Shown here one piece after another: positions 1-9,283 of a stretch of 64,000 nt of DNA. The stretch comes from Streptomyces sp. NBC_00094 (GTDB lineage: Bacteria > Actinomycetota > Actinomycetes > Streptomycetales > Streptomycetaceae). The position numbers and the translations under genes are program-made. The DNA lies in contig NZ_JAPEMB010000001.1 in the NCBI RefSeq assembly GCF_026343125.1, positions 7,755,501-7,819,500 on the forward strand, written 5' to 3'. Positions within the stretch are counted from its first letter, which is position 1, and each line of letters begins with the position of its first letter. The notes beneath the pieces are model-generated. The model was not told the origin of the DNA and did not search any database. It saw nothing but the letters and a program-made list of their open reading frames with translations.

Positions 1-1
1 C

Positions 2-751
2 GTCCACGTCACCGTGCGCGGCGTGGGCGGCCATGGTTCCTCCCCGCACGCCGCCGTCGACCCTGTGCCCGCGCTGTGCACGATGGTCACCGTGCTGCAG
101 ACCCTCGTGACGCGGGAGATCGACATCTTCGACCCGGCCGTCGTCACGATCGGCTGCCTGGAGGCCGGTACGGCGCCGAACGTCATCCCGGAGTCGGGCC
201 GCTTCTCCGCCACCGTCCGGACCTTCTCCGACGCCTCGCGGGCCGCCGTCCGCACGGCGTTCGAGCGGACCGTGCACGGCATCGCCGCCGCCCACCGAGT
301 GAGCGCGGACATCGACTACGTCCACCAGTACCCGCCGACGGTCAACCACGACGGCGAGACCGCGTTCGCCATCGAAACCGCCCGGGACGTCCTCGGCGAG
401 GACCGGGTCTTCCTTGCGCCGACGCCGCTGGCGGGCTCGGAGGACTTCTCCTTCGTGCTGCGCGAGGTGCCGGGCGCGTTCCTCGGGCTCGGCGCCTGCC
501 CCGCCGGCACGGACCCCACCACGGCCCCGATGAACCACTCACCCCAGGCCGTCTACGACGACGCCGCACTGCCCCACGCCGCGGCGCTGCTCGCCGGACT
601 GGCCCTGCGGCGCCTCGCCCCCGCCACCTCCGGCCCGTCGGATCGGTCCTCCTCCGCCTCCTCGGATCCGTCCTCTTTCGCACCCTCCGCACCCTCCGTG
701 ACCTCCGATTCCTCCGTCGGATCCCTGGTCTCGCCTTCCTCGCAGGAGTGA
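2..751 (+). CDS. M20-family amidohydrolase/peptidase, 5' end missing
   Basis: The frame is open from base 2, so this is the C-terminal ~249 residues of a larger gene. Near the start it reads GGHGSSPHAAVDPV, the metal-site and dimerisation-region signature of M20 amidohydrolases (IAA-amino-acid hydrolase/aminoacylase type). SEDFSFVL and MNHSP near the end match the late metal-ligand motifs. These enzymes hydrolyse N-acyl amino acids or similar amides with two metal ions in the cytoplasm. The last ~45 residues are a Ser/Pro-rich low-complexity tail beyond the normal fold. An MFS gene follows after 3 bases with its ribosome binding site overlapping this gene's end, so the two are probably co-transcribed. 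The substrate cannot be told from sequence. Confidence 0.85.
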   Translation, partial: VHVTVRGVGGHGSSPHAAVDPVPALCTMVTVLQTLVTREIDIFDPAVVTIGCLEAGTAPNVIPESGRFSATVRTFSDASRAAVRTAFERTVHGIAAAHRVSADIDYVHQYPPTVNHDGETAFAIETARDVLGEDRVFLAPTPLAGSEDFSFVLREVPGAFLGLGACPAGTDPTTAPMNHSPQAVYDDAALPHAAALLAGLALRRLAPATSGPSDRSSSASSDPSSFAPSAPSVTSDSSVGSLVSPSSQE

Positions 752-754
752 TCC

Positions 755-2197
755 ATGACCCACACCAACAGCCCGGCCAGACCGGTCGCACAGGTCCCCG
801 CGCGTGCCGTCACCGCCGTCGTCGGCCTGCTCGTGTTCTTCGAGCTCACCAGCGGGATCCTCCAGGCGGGCATCACACCGCTCCTTCCCGACCTCGCCGC
901 GCACCTGGGCATCGGCACCGCCGACACCAACTGGATCATCTCCGTCCAGCTGCTTGCGGCCGCCGTGTGTGTCCCCCTGTTCGGACGCCTCGGCGACCTG
1001 TACGGGCACCGGCGAATGCTCCGGATCGCCCTCGCCGTGACCGCGGCGGGAACCCTGATCGTGGCACTGGCGGACAGCTACCCGGTCCTGCTGGCCGGGC
1101 GGCTCCTCCAAGGACCGCTCGCCGCCCTGCTGCCGTTGGAGATCGCCCTCGTACGCGACCGGCTGCCCGTCGCCGAGGCGCGGCGGGCCATCGCCCTGCT
1201 CGTCGGCTCGCTGGCGCTCGGCTCCCTCGTGGGCGGCCTGGCCCTGGCCCTGGTCCACTCCGCCTCGGGGGACCTGCGCCTGACCCTGCTCATACCGGCC
1301 GCGCTCGCACTGGTCTGCGTGCCCGTCTCGTACGTCGCCGTTCCCGAGTCCGCCCATCGGGCGACCGGCCGGGTCGACTGGCCCGGCGTGGCACTGCTCA
1401 GCGCGGCCGTCCTCGCCCTGCTGAGCGGCGTCGGCGCGGCGAAGAACGGGGTATGGGGCAGCCCTGCGGTCCTCGGCCCGCTCATCCTCGGTGTCGTTCT
1501 CCTGGCCATCTGGATCCTCGTGGAGCGGCGCACCGCCGAACCGCTGGTGGACCTCCGCGCCCTCACCGGCCGCGAGGCCGGCCCCTTCTACCTCGCCGCC
1601 TTCCTCTTCGGCGTCTTCTACTTCGGGAGCCAGGCTCCCAACACGATGTTCTTCGCCGCGGATCCGGCGACGACGGGATACGGCTTCGCCCTGTCCGCCC
1701 TGGCCATCTCACTCGTTTCACTACCGGGCTACGTCGCCGCCGTCCTCGGCTCCTTCGCCACCGCGGCGGTCGCCCGGTGGATCGGCTACCGAGCCACCCT
1801 GGTCACGGCGTTCGGGCTGGTGGCCACCGCGTTCCTCCTGTTCGCGCTGGTCCACGACGCGGTGTGGAAGATGGCGGCGGAGTCCTTCCTCCTCGGGCTC
1901 GGGATGGGCCTGTCGCTCGGCGCCATGCCCACCGTGATCGTCGAGGCGTCGGACGCCTCCCGCACCGGGATCGCCGCCGCCCTCTACAACAACGTCAAGA
2001 CCCTGGGCGGCGCGGTCGCCGGCGGTCTCTTCGCCTCCCTCCTCAGCGCCTTCGTCTCTCCCACGACCGGCCAGCCCGGCGAGAACGGCTACCGCACCGT
2101 CTGGCTCGTCGGTGCGCTCTGCGCCCTGGCGGCCGCAGCACTCAGCGGGCTGGCCCGCCGTCACGAGGGACAGGCGCCGGGGAGCGCCGACCAGTAA
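755..2197 (+). CDS. MFS transporter, multidrug-efflux-like
   Basis: A 480-residue, strongly hydrophobic protein of the major facilitator superfamily. The N-terminal half has a GRLGDLYGHRR loop between helices 2 and 3, the canonical MFS motif A. The length and helix pattern fit the 14-helix DHA2 class of proton-coupled drug exporters. The ATG at 755 is preceded by AGGAG at 743-747, which overlaps the stop region of the upstream amidohydrolase gene, so translational coupling is likely. Its place next to an amide hydrolase could mean export of a product or of a toxic substrate, but that is inference from position only. Confidence 0.88.
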   Translation: MTHTNSPARPVAQVPARAVTAVVGLLVFFELTSGILQAGITPLLPDLAAHLGIGTADTNWIISVQLLAAAVCVPLFGRLGDLYGHRRMLRIALAVTAAGTLIVALADSYPVLLAGRLLQGPLAALLPLEIALVRDRLPVAEARRAIALLVGSLALGSLVGGLALALVHSASGDLRLTLLIPAALALVCVPVSYVAVPESAHRATGRVDWPGVALLSAAVLALLSGVGAAKNGVWGSPAVLGPLILGVVLLAIWILVERRTAEPLVDLRALTGREAGPFYLAAFLFGVFYFGSQAPNTMFFAADPATTGYGFALSALAISLVSLPGYVAAVLGSFATAAVARWIGYRATLVTAFGLVATAFLLFALVHDAVWKMAAESFLLGLGMGLSLGAMPTVIVEASDASRTGIAAALYNNVKTLGGAVAGGLFASLLSAFVSPTTGQPGENGYRTVWLVGALCALAAAALSGLARRHEGQAPGSADQ

Positions 2198-2296
2198 CTC
2201 GTAGCACGATCACGGTGCTTGCCCGTGGAGCCGTCCCAGGAGTTCGATTCCGTCCGGGGGCCATCCCCCGGACGAAGAACACCGAACCGCACTGAC

Positions 2297-2331
2297 CCGA
2301 TCCGATCCGATCCGATCCGATCCGACCCGAC
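2297..2331. repeat. CCGAT pentanucleotide tandem repeat
   Basis: Five perfect CCGAT units (2297-2321) are followed by two CCGAC units. The array lies in the 178-bp gap between the MFS gene and the esterase gene, about 45 bases before the esterase start. Length changes here would alter spacing in the leader, not a reading frame. Each GATC inside is self-complementary. Confidence 0.85.
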
Positions 2332-2375
2332 CTGTCACCGAAGGACACCGAGCACCCCAGGAACGGAGCCCTACC

Positions 2376-3273
2376 GTGCCCAGCCTGACCAGCAGAGCCA
2401 TGCCGACGGTGCTGAGGCTTCGCGGCGCCAAGAAACTCTTCGGCTCGGCGGAGGCCGTCCGCGAACAGGTCCTCGCCCGTTCGGTGCGCCCGGTCGGGTA
2501 CGCGCCGCCGGCCGGCCTGGAGCGCTCCGTCGACCTTGCCGTACGCCGGGTGGCCGGATGGCCGGTGTACGAGGTCACCCCGCGTGGCCGCGGCCCCCGA
2601 CGGCGCGCGATCTACCTGCACGGTGGCGCGTACATCAACGAGATAGCCCCTCAGCACTGGAGGCTGATCGCCCGGCTCGCCGTCGAAACCGACACCCGGG
2701 TCACGGTGCCGATCTACCCGCTCGCCCCCCTGGCCACCGCGGCCGAAGTGGTACCGGCCGTGACCGACCTGGCCGCCGAACTCCTCGAAGACGGCGCCGA
2801 CACGGGTCCGATCCTCATCGGAGACTCCGCAGGCGGCGGCATGGCGCTCGCCGTCGCCCTCCACCTGCGCGACCGCCGACTGCCCCCGCCCGCCCGTACG
2901 ATCCTCATCTCGCCCTGGCTGGACATCACCCTGACGGACCCGGCCATCGCCCCGCTCGAAGACCGCGACCCCTGGCTCGCCGTCCCCGGCGCGCTACGCC
3001 GGGGAGCTGTACCGCGGAGACCTCCCCGCCGACCACCCGCACGTCAGCCCCCTTCTCGCCGACCTCACCGGGCTGAACCCGATCACGCTGTTCAGCGGAA
3101 CCCGCGACATCGTCAACCCCGACGCCCGCCGACTGGCCGCCCGAGCCACAGCCACCGGCGTCACCGTGGACTTCCACGAGGCGCCGGAGATGCTGCACGT
3201 CTACCCCCTCCTGCCGATCCCCGAAGGCAGAGCGGCCCGCGCCACCCTCTGCGCCGCCCTGAGGACGAGCTGA
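2376..3273 (+). pseudogene. HSL-family alpha/beta-hydrolase, frameshifted
   Basis: An esterase/lipase of the hormone-sensitive-lipase family starting at GTG 2376. The first frame carries the oxyanion motif HGGAY and the nucleophile motif GDSAGGG, and runs cleanly to about base 2990 (DPWLAVPG). From 2992 the coding frame moves: RYAGELYRGDLP, then SGTRDIVNPD with the likely catalytic Asp, then MLHVYPLLP with the catalytic His, ending at TGA 3271-3273. The original frame continues as arginine-rich nonsense to 3473. The whole triad is thus present but split over two frames by one inserted or two missing bases near 2985-2992. It is either a recent pseudogene or a sequencing error; no slippery run or programmed-shift signal is obvious. 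Intact it would be ~298 residues, normal for the family. Confidence 0.8.
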
Positions 3274-3384
3274 CGACGCACCGCGCGTGCGCTCCCCGCC
3301 AGGAGGCCCACCGTCCCCGCCCGCGAGTTCGCATCGAACGCGCCGACCGGGCGATGGGCCACCTCTCCAGCGTCCGAACGACGG

Positions 3385-5649
3385 TCAGCCCGTCAGGGAC
3401 GTCCACATGGTCAGGGGCCGGTCGTCGACCGAGATCTGGTCCTCGTGGCCACCGCCGTCGCGGATCACGATGATCCGGTACGTGTCCTGGTGGAACACCC
3501 AGAACAGACTCAGGCCGTTGATCCGCTGCATGTCCGGCACCGCGAGGAACTCGTCGACCTGGGTGATCCCGTTCAGCGATCGCCACAGGTCGAGCCCGCG
3601 GTCGCCGCGCTCCAGGGCGTCCTGGTGCATTCTGCCGTCGGCTACCGAGATGAGCCGGTAGACCTGACGGCCCATGAGGGTGTGGAAGACCCAGTAGTGG
3701 CTCTTACCGTTCACCCGCTGCATGTCGGGCACCGGAAGGAAGGCGTCCACCCTTTCGACGCCGCTGAGCGAGACCCAGGCGGAGAGCGAGCGATCCGGGA
3801 TGTCGGTCCCGGCCGCCTGCTCGGGAGCGAGCCCGGACTCGGCGCCGTCGGCGATCCAGATCCGCCGGTAGACCTGACGGCCCTCGACGGTGTGGAACAG
3901 CCAGAACCGGCTGCGGCCGTTGATCCGCTGCTCGTCCGGGACGGGCAGGATCGCGTCGACCTTCGTCACCCCGGCGTAGCACGGCCACATGGTCAGTGGC
4001 CGGTCGGGGCGTTCCCGGACGTCGATGTGCTCGTCGCCGTCGGCGATGGAGATGGTCCGGCAGACAGCGCCGTCGCTGCCCGCGCCGTATGCCCAGTACC
4101 AGCTCTTTCCCTGGTCCCGCTGCATCCCGGGGATGGGCAGGAAGGCGTCGGTCGGCCGGACGACGGCGGGCGGCTTGTCGGTGAGCCGGCCGTCACCGAG
4201 GTGCCGCAGCAGGGTCAGCGAAGGGACGAAGGCATAGACGGACCCCTCTGTGAAGACGAACTGGCTGAGGCTCAGCTGAGTGGTCTTGCCGGGGGTCTCG
4301 TAGCTGAGCTTGCCGGCGGCGCCGACCATTCCGTCGGGGCCGGGCTTCTCGGTCCGGTTGGGCGGAAAGTCCGGGCTGTCGATCCATGACTTCTGGATGA
4401 ACTCGAACTGTTGCACGAGGTCCGACTGGTAGCAGACAAAGAGCAGGCCGCGCTTCTCGTCGGGCCCGCCGGGGCCCTCCGAGGCGGGGTCGAAGGGTGC
4501 GCCGTACGGGGCGCCCCGGCGGATGATCCGGCGGCGGTCCATCACCGGGTTCTCGTCGAACGGCGGATCGCCGGGCTTCTCCTGCAGGCCGTCCCGGGGG
4601 TTGGTCTTGCGCAGGTGCGAGAAGAGCGGCGTGACGAAGCCCTCGGGGTCGTTGCGGTAGCCGAAGTCGTTGTCGTCGCCGGCCAGCGCGTTGGAGGGCC
4701 TGTCGGCATGGGGACACGTGGCGACGGGCGTGCCGGAGCGCCACCGGCCGACGAGGCGGGCGGCCAGCCACTCCGAAGTGGCCTCGGGCGGCACCACCTT
4801 GGCCTCCTTGAGTGCCTTCAGCTGGACGGCGACCTGGTACCAGAAGCCCGGGACGTCCTGGCCGAGCCGCCGCACCACCTGGAAGGTGCCGTTGTCGGCC
4901 CAGTCGGGCGTCTCGTGCGGCACGCCGCCGACCCGGTCGAGCCCGACGACGAACTCGCCGGGCGGGATGAGCCGGGTGCCGTGATGGCCCTTGACGTACT
5001 CGGGCTTGACGGGGTCGGGCTCGTCGAAGCCGGTCACGCCGGGCTCGCTGACGCCGTCCTTGAAGCCGAAGTGCTCCTTGCCTCTCCGGCTGCCGGGCAG
5101 GGTGGCGGCGTCCTGCTGGAACACGATCACGATCTTTGCCGAGGCGGCCGCCTCGCGCTGCTGTCTGACCGCCGCCTGGAGGTCCTGGACGGTGTCGGAG
5201 GCGACGGTGAGGACGGCGTGGACGACCTGGCCCTTGCCGTTGCCGAAGAGCCACATCTCCGGCGAGCTGTCGCCGGTGTCACCGAGTGCCCGCTTGTCCG
5301 AGCCTTGTGTGAAGGCCTCCAGGCCGCTGCCGGGCTTGACGGAGGGCAGCGGGTCCTTCCCGGTCAGCTCCCGCAGGCCCGCGCAGGTGAAACTGACGTT
5401 GATCCACGTGGCTTTCAGTGTCTTCGGGTCGTCGCCGGCCGAGGCCTTCCTGGCCTTGCTGAAGGCGGCGTTGAAGGTCGCCACCTGCCGCGTCGTGGAG
5501 ATCTGCGGTTCCAGGCTCTTGACCCAGGTACGCGCCCGCGCCGGGTCCTCGAACTTGAGGAACAGCAGGGTCATCTGGTCCTTCTTGAAGCCGGCGATCA
5601 CATCGCCCTGGATGTCATCGCTGTCACGCAGCTCGAGGTCGTCCACCAT
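3385..5649 (-). CDS. DyP-type peroxidase with four-repeat C-terminal extension
   Basis: Haem peroxidase of the dye-decolorising family, 754 residues. Residues 1-480 form the DyP part: GFKDG at 195-199 supplies the distal Asp (D198), FSHLRKTN holds the likely proximal His (H345), and RRRIIRRG near 372-379 the distal Arg. FVCYQSDLVQQFEFIQ near 404-419 is the usual late DyP motif. There is no Tat or Sec signal, so it is predicted cytoplasmic unless encapsulated or co-exported. Residues ~495-754 hold four tandem ~60-residue units, each with a VDAFLPVPDMQR-type start, an FWVFHT-type core and a DRPLxxW end; this extension is not part of standard DyP proteins. The ATG at 5649 has GGAG about 10 bases upstream. 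It is divergent from the copper-radical oxidase gene at 5992. Confidence 0.87.
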   Translation of the reverse strand: MVDDLELRDSDDIQGDVIAGFKKDQMTLLFLKFEDPARARTWVKSLEPQISTTRQVATFNAAFSKARKASAGDDPKTLKATWINVSFTCAGLRELTGKDPLPSVKPGSGLEAFTQGSDKRALGDTGDSSPEMWLFGNGKGQVVHAVLTVASDTVQDLQAAVRQQREAAASAKIVIVFQQDAATLPGSRRGKEHFGFKDGVSEPGVTGFDEPDPVKPEYVKGHHGTRLIPPGEFVVGLDRVGGVPHETPDWADNGTFQVVRRLGQDVPGFWYQVAVQLKALKEAKVVPPEATSEWLAARLVGRWRSGTPVATCPHADRPSNALAGDDNDFGYRNDPEGFVTPLFSHLRKTNPRDGLQEKPGDPPFDENPVMDRRRIIRRGAPYGAPFDPASEGPGGPDEKRGLLFVCYQSDLVQQFEFIQKSWIDSPDFPPNRTEKPGPDGMVGAAGKLSYETPGKTTQLSLSQFVFTEGSVYAFVPSLTLLRHLGDGRLTDKPPAVVRPTDAFLPIPGMQRDQGKSWYWAYGAGSDGAVCRTISIADGDEHIDVRERPDRPLTMWPCYAGVTKVDAILPVPDEQRINGRSRFWLFHTVEGRQVYRRIWIADGAESGLAPEQAAGTDIPDRSLSAWVSLSGVERVDAFLPVPDMQRVNGKSHYWVFHTLMGRQVYRLISVADGRMHQDALERGDRGLDLWRSLNGITQVDEFLAVPDMQRINGLSLFWVFHQDTYRIIVIRDGGGHEDQISVDDRPLTMWTSLTG

Positions 5650-5991
5650 GCTCACTCCAGAAGATCGACACCTCCGCGCATCTGTTGCGCAGAGTGATCT
5701 GCAACGTACGCGGCACCCGTGTGGGCTTCCGGTAGCCGACGGGCCGACGAAGCGACCCATCACCCGTTTGTTGTCCGCAAACGTGCTGGTCAGGGGGCGC
5801 ACGAGGCGCGATGGGGCGCGTTCGAGGCTCGCGGTCACCCGCCTGCATGCCCCGGGGTGACAGCCGGGCATCCCGCCGGAATGCTGAAGCCTGTCACTTT
5901 GCGTGAACAGGTGGCAGCCCTGGCTCTGTCCGTCCCCGACGCGTCCCCTGGTCGGGGCTTGTACGCCTTCACCTCTCCGACAAGGAGTCCC
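5650..5991. promoter_or_regulatory. divergent control region of DyP and copper oxidase genes
   Basis: This 342-bp gap must hold both divergent promoters. At 5765-5783 there is an inverted repeat, CGTTTG - 7 bases - CAAACG, a plausible regulator site. A second imperfect palindrome, GTTGCGCAGA facing TCTGCAAC, lies near 5684-5705. An AAGGAG ribosome binding site for the oxidase lies at 5982-5987. No small gene is supported here. Promoter boxes cannot be assigned confidently by eye. Confidence 0.4.
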
Positions 5992-7926
5992 ATGCCCCGC
6001 AGTAATCCGCCCCTGCCCACTCGCCGACGGCTCGCCGCGGCGATCTCGGTCTGCGCCGCCACCGCGATGGCCGCGTCCCTGGCCCTGGTGTCGGCCGGCC
6101 CCGTACTCGCCCACACCGGCCACGGCGAGGAGGGCGAGGCCTTTCCCTACGGCCCGGCCTCCCGGGCGGCGACCGTACCGGTCACCGTCGACCCGGCCGA
6201 GGCGGCGACGCTCGGCAAGGAGCACGCCGAGGAGCACGCCCGTACACGGAAGGCCATGGCCGACGTCGGCGACTACCCGCAGACGACCCGTACGGAGCGG
6301 CTCAAGGCGCTGACCGCCTCCCAGGAGAAGGCCAACGCGTCCTTCGACGCCGCCGAGTTCGGCCGCTTCCGGGAGTACTTCCAGTCCCCTGACTTCGCGG
6401 CCCACATCGCGCTGCTGCCCACCGGCAAGGTCCTGCTGTTCTCCTTCGAGCGGATCGAGACCAACCCGCAGAAGGAACCCGCCCCCACCAACACCATCGG
6501 CAAGGAGAACGCCGGCCGCGCCTGGATCTGGGACCCGACCAAGGGGACGGGCCCCGGCGCGTTCTCCGAGAAGAAGCCGCCGGTCATCAATATGCCCGAC
6601 GGTACGAACGAGCCCCGTCCGGCCCCGTTCTTCTGCGCCGGTCACTCCTACCTGCCCAACGGCATGCTCGGCGTCTTCGGCGGCAACCTCGGCGGCAACG
6701 GAGGCTCCGGCGCCAAGCTGTCCCTGGTCTTCGACCCCTGGGCGGAGGAGTGGTACCTGAACAAGGACATGTCCGTCGGCCGGTGGTACCCGAGCGTGGT
6801 CACCGGCGCCGACGGACGTCAGGTGATCATGTCCGGCCAGTCGGAGCTCGGCTGGGGCACCCCCACCCCGGTCGTCGAGCGATTCCCCGCCGCGACCCAA
6901 CAGGTGCCGTTCGACAAGTCGGTCAAGCCGATCGGCTGGGGGGTGGACAAGCTCACGACGGAAGCCCCGTTCAAGTGGGACTATCCGCACCTGTTCTCGC
7001 TGCGCGACGGAAAGATCTACGGTCTCGGCCGCTCCGTGGACCAGCAGTGGCTCTTCGACACCGTCGCCGACACCAGGAGCGACCTGCCGAACCGCCCGGA
7101 CATCAACAAGGACAAGCCCGGCCCGGACGGCGGGGAGTGGAGGCGTAACTACGGCTCCGCGGTCCCCCTGCCGGCCGGCTTCAGAGGTCCCGACTCGGTC
7201 CTGGTGCTCGGCGGTGACCGCAACGACCCGAACACCTACCGCCTGGCCGGCGGCAAGTGGAACACCGAGAAGCCCCGCGCCTTCGGGCGGACCCAGGACG
7301 ACACCCTGCTCCTGCCGAACGGCAACCTGCTCACCGTCAACGGCGCCTTCGACATCCGCGACTACGGCAACGGACCGTACAACCCGAACGCCGACCTGAA
7401 GTACCGCCAGGTCGAACTGCGCGACGAGAACGGCGACTGGAAGCTCGGCCCCGTCCAGCGGCTGCCGCGCGGCTACCACTCCAACGGCGTGGTCCTCCCG
7501 GACGGCCGCGTCATGATCACGGGCGACGAGCTCCAGCAGCTCGCCAACGACCCCGACGTCACCGACAACAACAACGGCAGTATCGAGATCTACGAACCGG
7601 CCTACCTCCACCAGGGCAGCCGTCCCGCGCTCGGCCTGATCTTCAACCCCAGTGTCGGCTACAACGAGAAGATCACGGTGAGCACCAGCACACCGGGCGA
7701 GGTGACCCGCGCCGTACTGCTGGCCCCGACCACCGCCACCCACTCGATCAACACCAGCCAGCGTCACCTCGAACTGCGCATCAAGAGCCGCAGCGGCAAC
7801 TTCCTGGAACTTCAGGCCCCGCCGTCCGCCGCCGCGGCCCCGCCCGGCCACTACATGCTCTTCCTCCTCAACGAGGAGGGCGCACCGAGCAAGGCCGGCT
7901 GGGTCCAGCTCAAGCCCCCGGCGTAG
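5992..7926 (+). CDS. secreted galactose/glyoxal-oxidase-like copper-radical oxidase (GlxA family)
   Basis: A 644-residue exported protein. ATG 5992 follows AAGGAG and gives an N-terminus with TRRRLAAA and a hydrophobic stretch ending ...VLAHT, a Sec- or Tat-type signal of ~40 residues. The mature part is a Kelch-like seven-bladed fold plus a C-terminal Ig-like domain (DUF1929). All copper-radical residues are visible: C215 (FFCAGH) and Y266 (GRWYPS) for the thioether cross-link, Y495-H496 (RGYHSN) and H584 (THSINT) as copper ligands. Family members oxidise primary alcohols or aldehydes to produce H2O2. Streptomyces GlxA acts in hyphal-tip glycan deposition. Here no cslA-type synthase is adjacent; instead a DyP peroxidase is divergent, a possible H2O2 consumer or maturation partner. 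Substrate unknown. Confidence 0.87.
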   Translation: MPRSNPPLPTRRRLAAAISVCAATAMAASLALVSAGPVLAHTGHGEEGEAFPYGPASRAATVPVTVDPAEAATLGKEHAEEHARTRKAMADVGDYPQTTRTERLKALTASQEKANASFDAAEFGRFREYFQSPDFAAHIALLPTGKVLLFSFERIETNPQKEPAPTNTIGKENAGRAWIWDPTKGTGPGAFSEKKPPVINMPDGTNEPRPAPFFCAGHSYLPNGMLGVFGGNLGGNGGSGAKLSLVFDPWAEEWYLNKDMSVGRWYPSVVTGADGRQVIMSGQSELGWGTPTPVVERFPAATQQVPFDKSVKPIGWGVDKLTTEAPFKWDYPHLFSLRDGKIYGLGRSVDQQWLFDTVADTRSDLPNRPDINKDKPGPDGGEWRRNYGSAVPLPAGFRGPDSVLVLGGDRNDPNTYRLAGGKWNTEKPRAFGRTQDDTLLLPNGNLLTVNGAFDIRDYGNGPYNPNADLKYRQVELRDENGDWKLGPVQRLPRGYHSNGVVLPDGRVMITGDELQQLANDPDVTDNNNGSIEIYEPAYLHQGSRPALGLIFNPSVGYNEKITVSTSTPGEVTRAVLLAPTTATHSINTSQRHLELRIKSRSGNFLELQAPPSAAAAPPGHYMLFLLNEEGAPSKAGWVQLKPPA

Positions 7927-7979
7927 GCCGCCGCCAAGGTGAAGGCCGGCGACTGACACCCACTGTCCCCTTCGGGGCG

Positions 7980-8014
7980 GGCCCCCAGCCTGGTCATGGG
8001 CACGGCTGGGGGCC
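7980..8014. terminator. probable bidirectional terminator
   Basis: A GC-rich inverted repeat with arms GGCCCCCAGCC and GGCTGGGGGCC around a 13-base loop, starting 53 bases after the copper-oxidase stop. It sits between convergent genes and overlaps the last codons of the decayed MFS fragment, so it could stop transcription from both sides. Confidence 0.6.
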
Positions 8015-8371
8015 GCCCTCGGAGGGCACCGCGCCGGTGCCGGTACGGGCGGGTCGGACCGGCTCGTGGATCTCACCGGGCGAGGGCCGCTGCCGTCGTC
8101 GGTGATCTCCGGCGAGCTTCAGGGCAACGGCGCCGATGGGGAGGATGGCGATCATCAGCGCACCGCAGCCGACGAGGACGACAGGGGCGCTGGTCCGGTC
8201 AAGGAGGAATCCGCCGCGCATTGCCCCGAGGGGGGAGGCCGTCAGGAGTACGCCGCTTCGTGCGGCCAGAACCGTGGTGAGCGACTCGGCGGGTGCGCGG
8301 CCCTGGATCAGAGTGAGGGAGAGCGCGGAGTAGGGGCCGTAGACGAGTCCGGCGAAAGCGAAGCCGATCAC
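7994..8371 (-). pseudogene. MFS transporter, C-terminal fragment cut off by an insertion
   Basis: About 125 residues, two to three transmembrane helices of an MFS exporter (FAGLVYGPYSALSLTL, then SPLGAMRGGFLLDRTSAP). It begins abruptly at the boundary of the insertion at 8373. Its missing upstream part is the fragment at 10633-11251: joining the two across one copy of the 3-bp ACG duplication restores the frame as ALPSV|IGFAFAGLVYGPYS. The last ~40 residues run through a terminator-like hairpin, so the original stop may have been lost. Not expected to be functional. Confidence 0.8.
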
Positions 8372-8377
8372 GGAGCT

Positions 8378-9127
8378 TCAGCGTTGCCGCTCCAGTGTGA
8401 GGATGGCCTTGGCGATTGACGTCATGCGGTTGGGGCTGCATCGGGACCTGCGGAAGATCCGCCAGGACTTCAGCCTTGCGACGCCGCGTTCGACGGGTGC
8501 TCGCGCTGCGGCCAGTGCTTGATTGAGGCTTTTCTCTGTGGGGGTGAGTTCCTGCAGGGGTCTGCGTTTGATGCCGGTGGTCAGCCATGGGCCAGCACCC
8601 TGGTAAGCGAGATCGGCCACGACGGCAACGCCCTGGCGCTCGCAAATTCCGGATGATTCGGTGGGTACGAGCAGCGGGCAGGTCGTGGGCGCGACCCGGC
8701 AGAACGGGCGAGAGCCACAACAGCCGGCCGCGCGGGTCGGTGACGACCTGCACGTTTACGCCGTGCCGCCGGTGCTTGGCGGAGTAATCGGCCCGGCCGT
8801 CGCCGACCCGGTCGCACTCGACGAGGGTGCCGTCCAGGAGGACGAAGTCCGGTTCGTGCTCGCGCAGCGTCTTCAGCAGGCCTGGCGTCTGGCCGGCGAG
8901 CAGATCGACGACCGCTCTGGTGTAGGCGTGAGCGGTCGACTCGCTGATCCCGAAACCGGCTGCGATCTTCGCCAGAGTAGTGTGCTCGCGCAGGTACACC
9001 AGTGCCACCATGGCGCGTTGAGACGGACGGAGCTTGCAGCGGCGGTGCCCTCACGGGTGACGATCAGCATGGTGACCCACTCCACGAGTGCATGCGGCAG
9101 GTCGAGTGCGGCAGGATGGACGACCAA
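8378..9127 (-). pseudogene. IS5-family DDE transposase with two frameshifts
   Basis: The coding signal starts near 9127 (LVVHPAALDLPHALVEW, probable TTG start) and continues through RPSQRAMVALVYLREHTTL and GISESTAHAYTRAVVDLL. A first frameshift lies near 9035 and a second near 8640. The three catalytic acids of the IS5 family can be placed: D in LLDGTLVECD, D in VVADLAYQGAGPW, and E in APVERGVARLKSWRIF. The stop codon lies at 8378-8380, inside the terminal inverted repeat, as in many compact IS elements. With frames broken in both halves it is probably inactive, so the element would need a transposase in trans to move. Confidence 0.82.
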
Positions 9128-9283
9128 CGAGTCCTCCGAACAACATGATTGAGACGTCAGACATCTCGATCAACAGGCCGGGGGCTTCGCTCGTTGCGCT
9201 TCATGATCCATCACTGTGATTGAGTGTTTTGTCTGGCCATAACCGCCACATGAAGCGCTCACGCGGAACCGAAACCCCTGGGG

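Noticed and set aside
76..2295. 739-residue Arg/Pro-rich open frame over the amidohydrolase and MFS genes
   Set aside because: It is a shadow of the true frames: Arg/Pro/Gly-rich composition, no domain, overlaps two well-supported genes.
2985..2992. Programmed frameshift in the esterase gene
   Set aside because: No slippery heptamer or downstream structure is evident; mutation or sequencing error is simpler.
5650..8076. Upstream extension of the DyP frame by about 800 residues antisense to the copper oxidase
   Set aside because: The frame stays open only because of high GC; the DyP domain and ribosome binding site fix the start at 5649.
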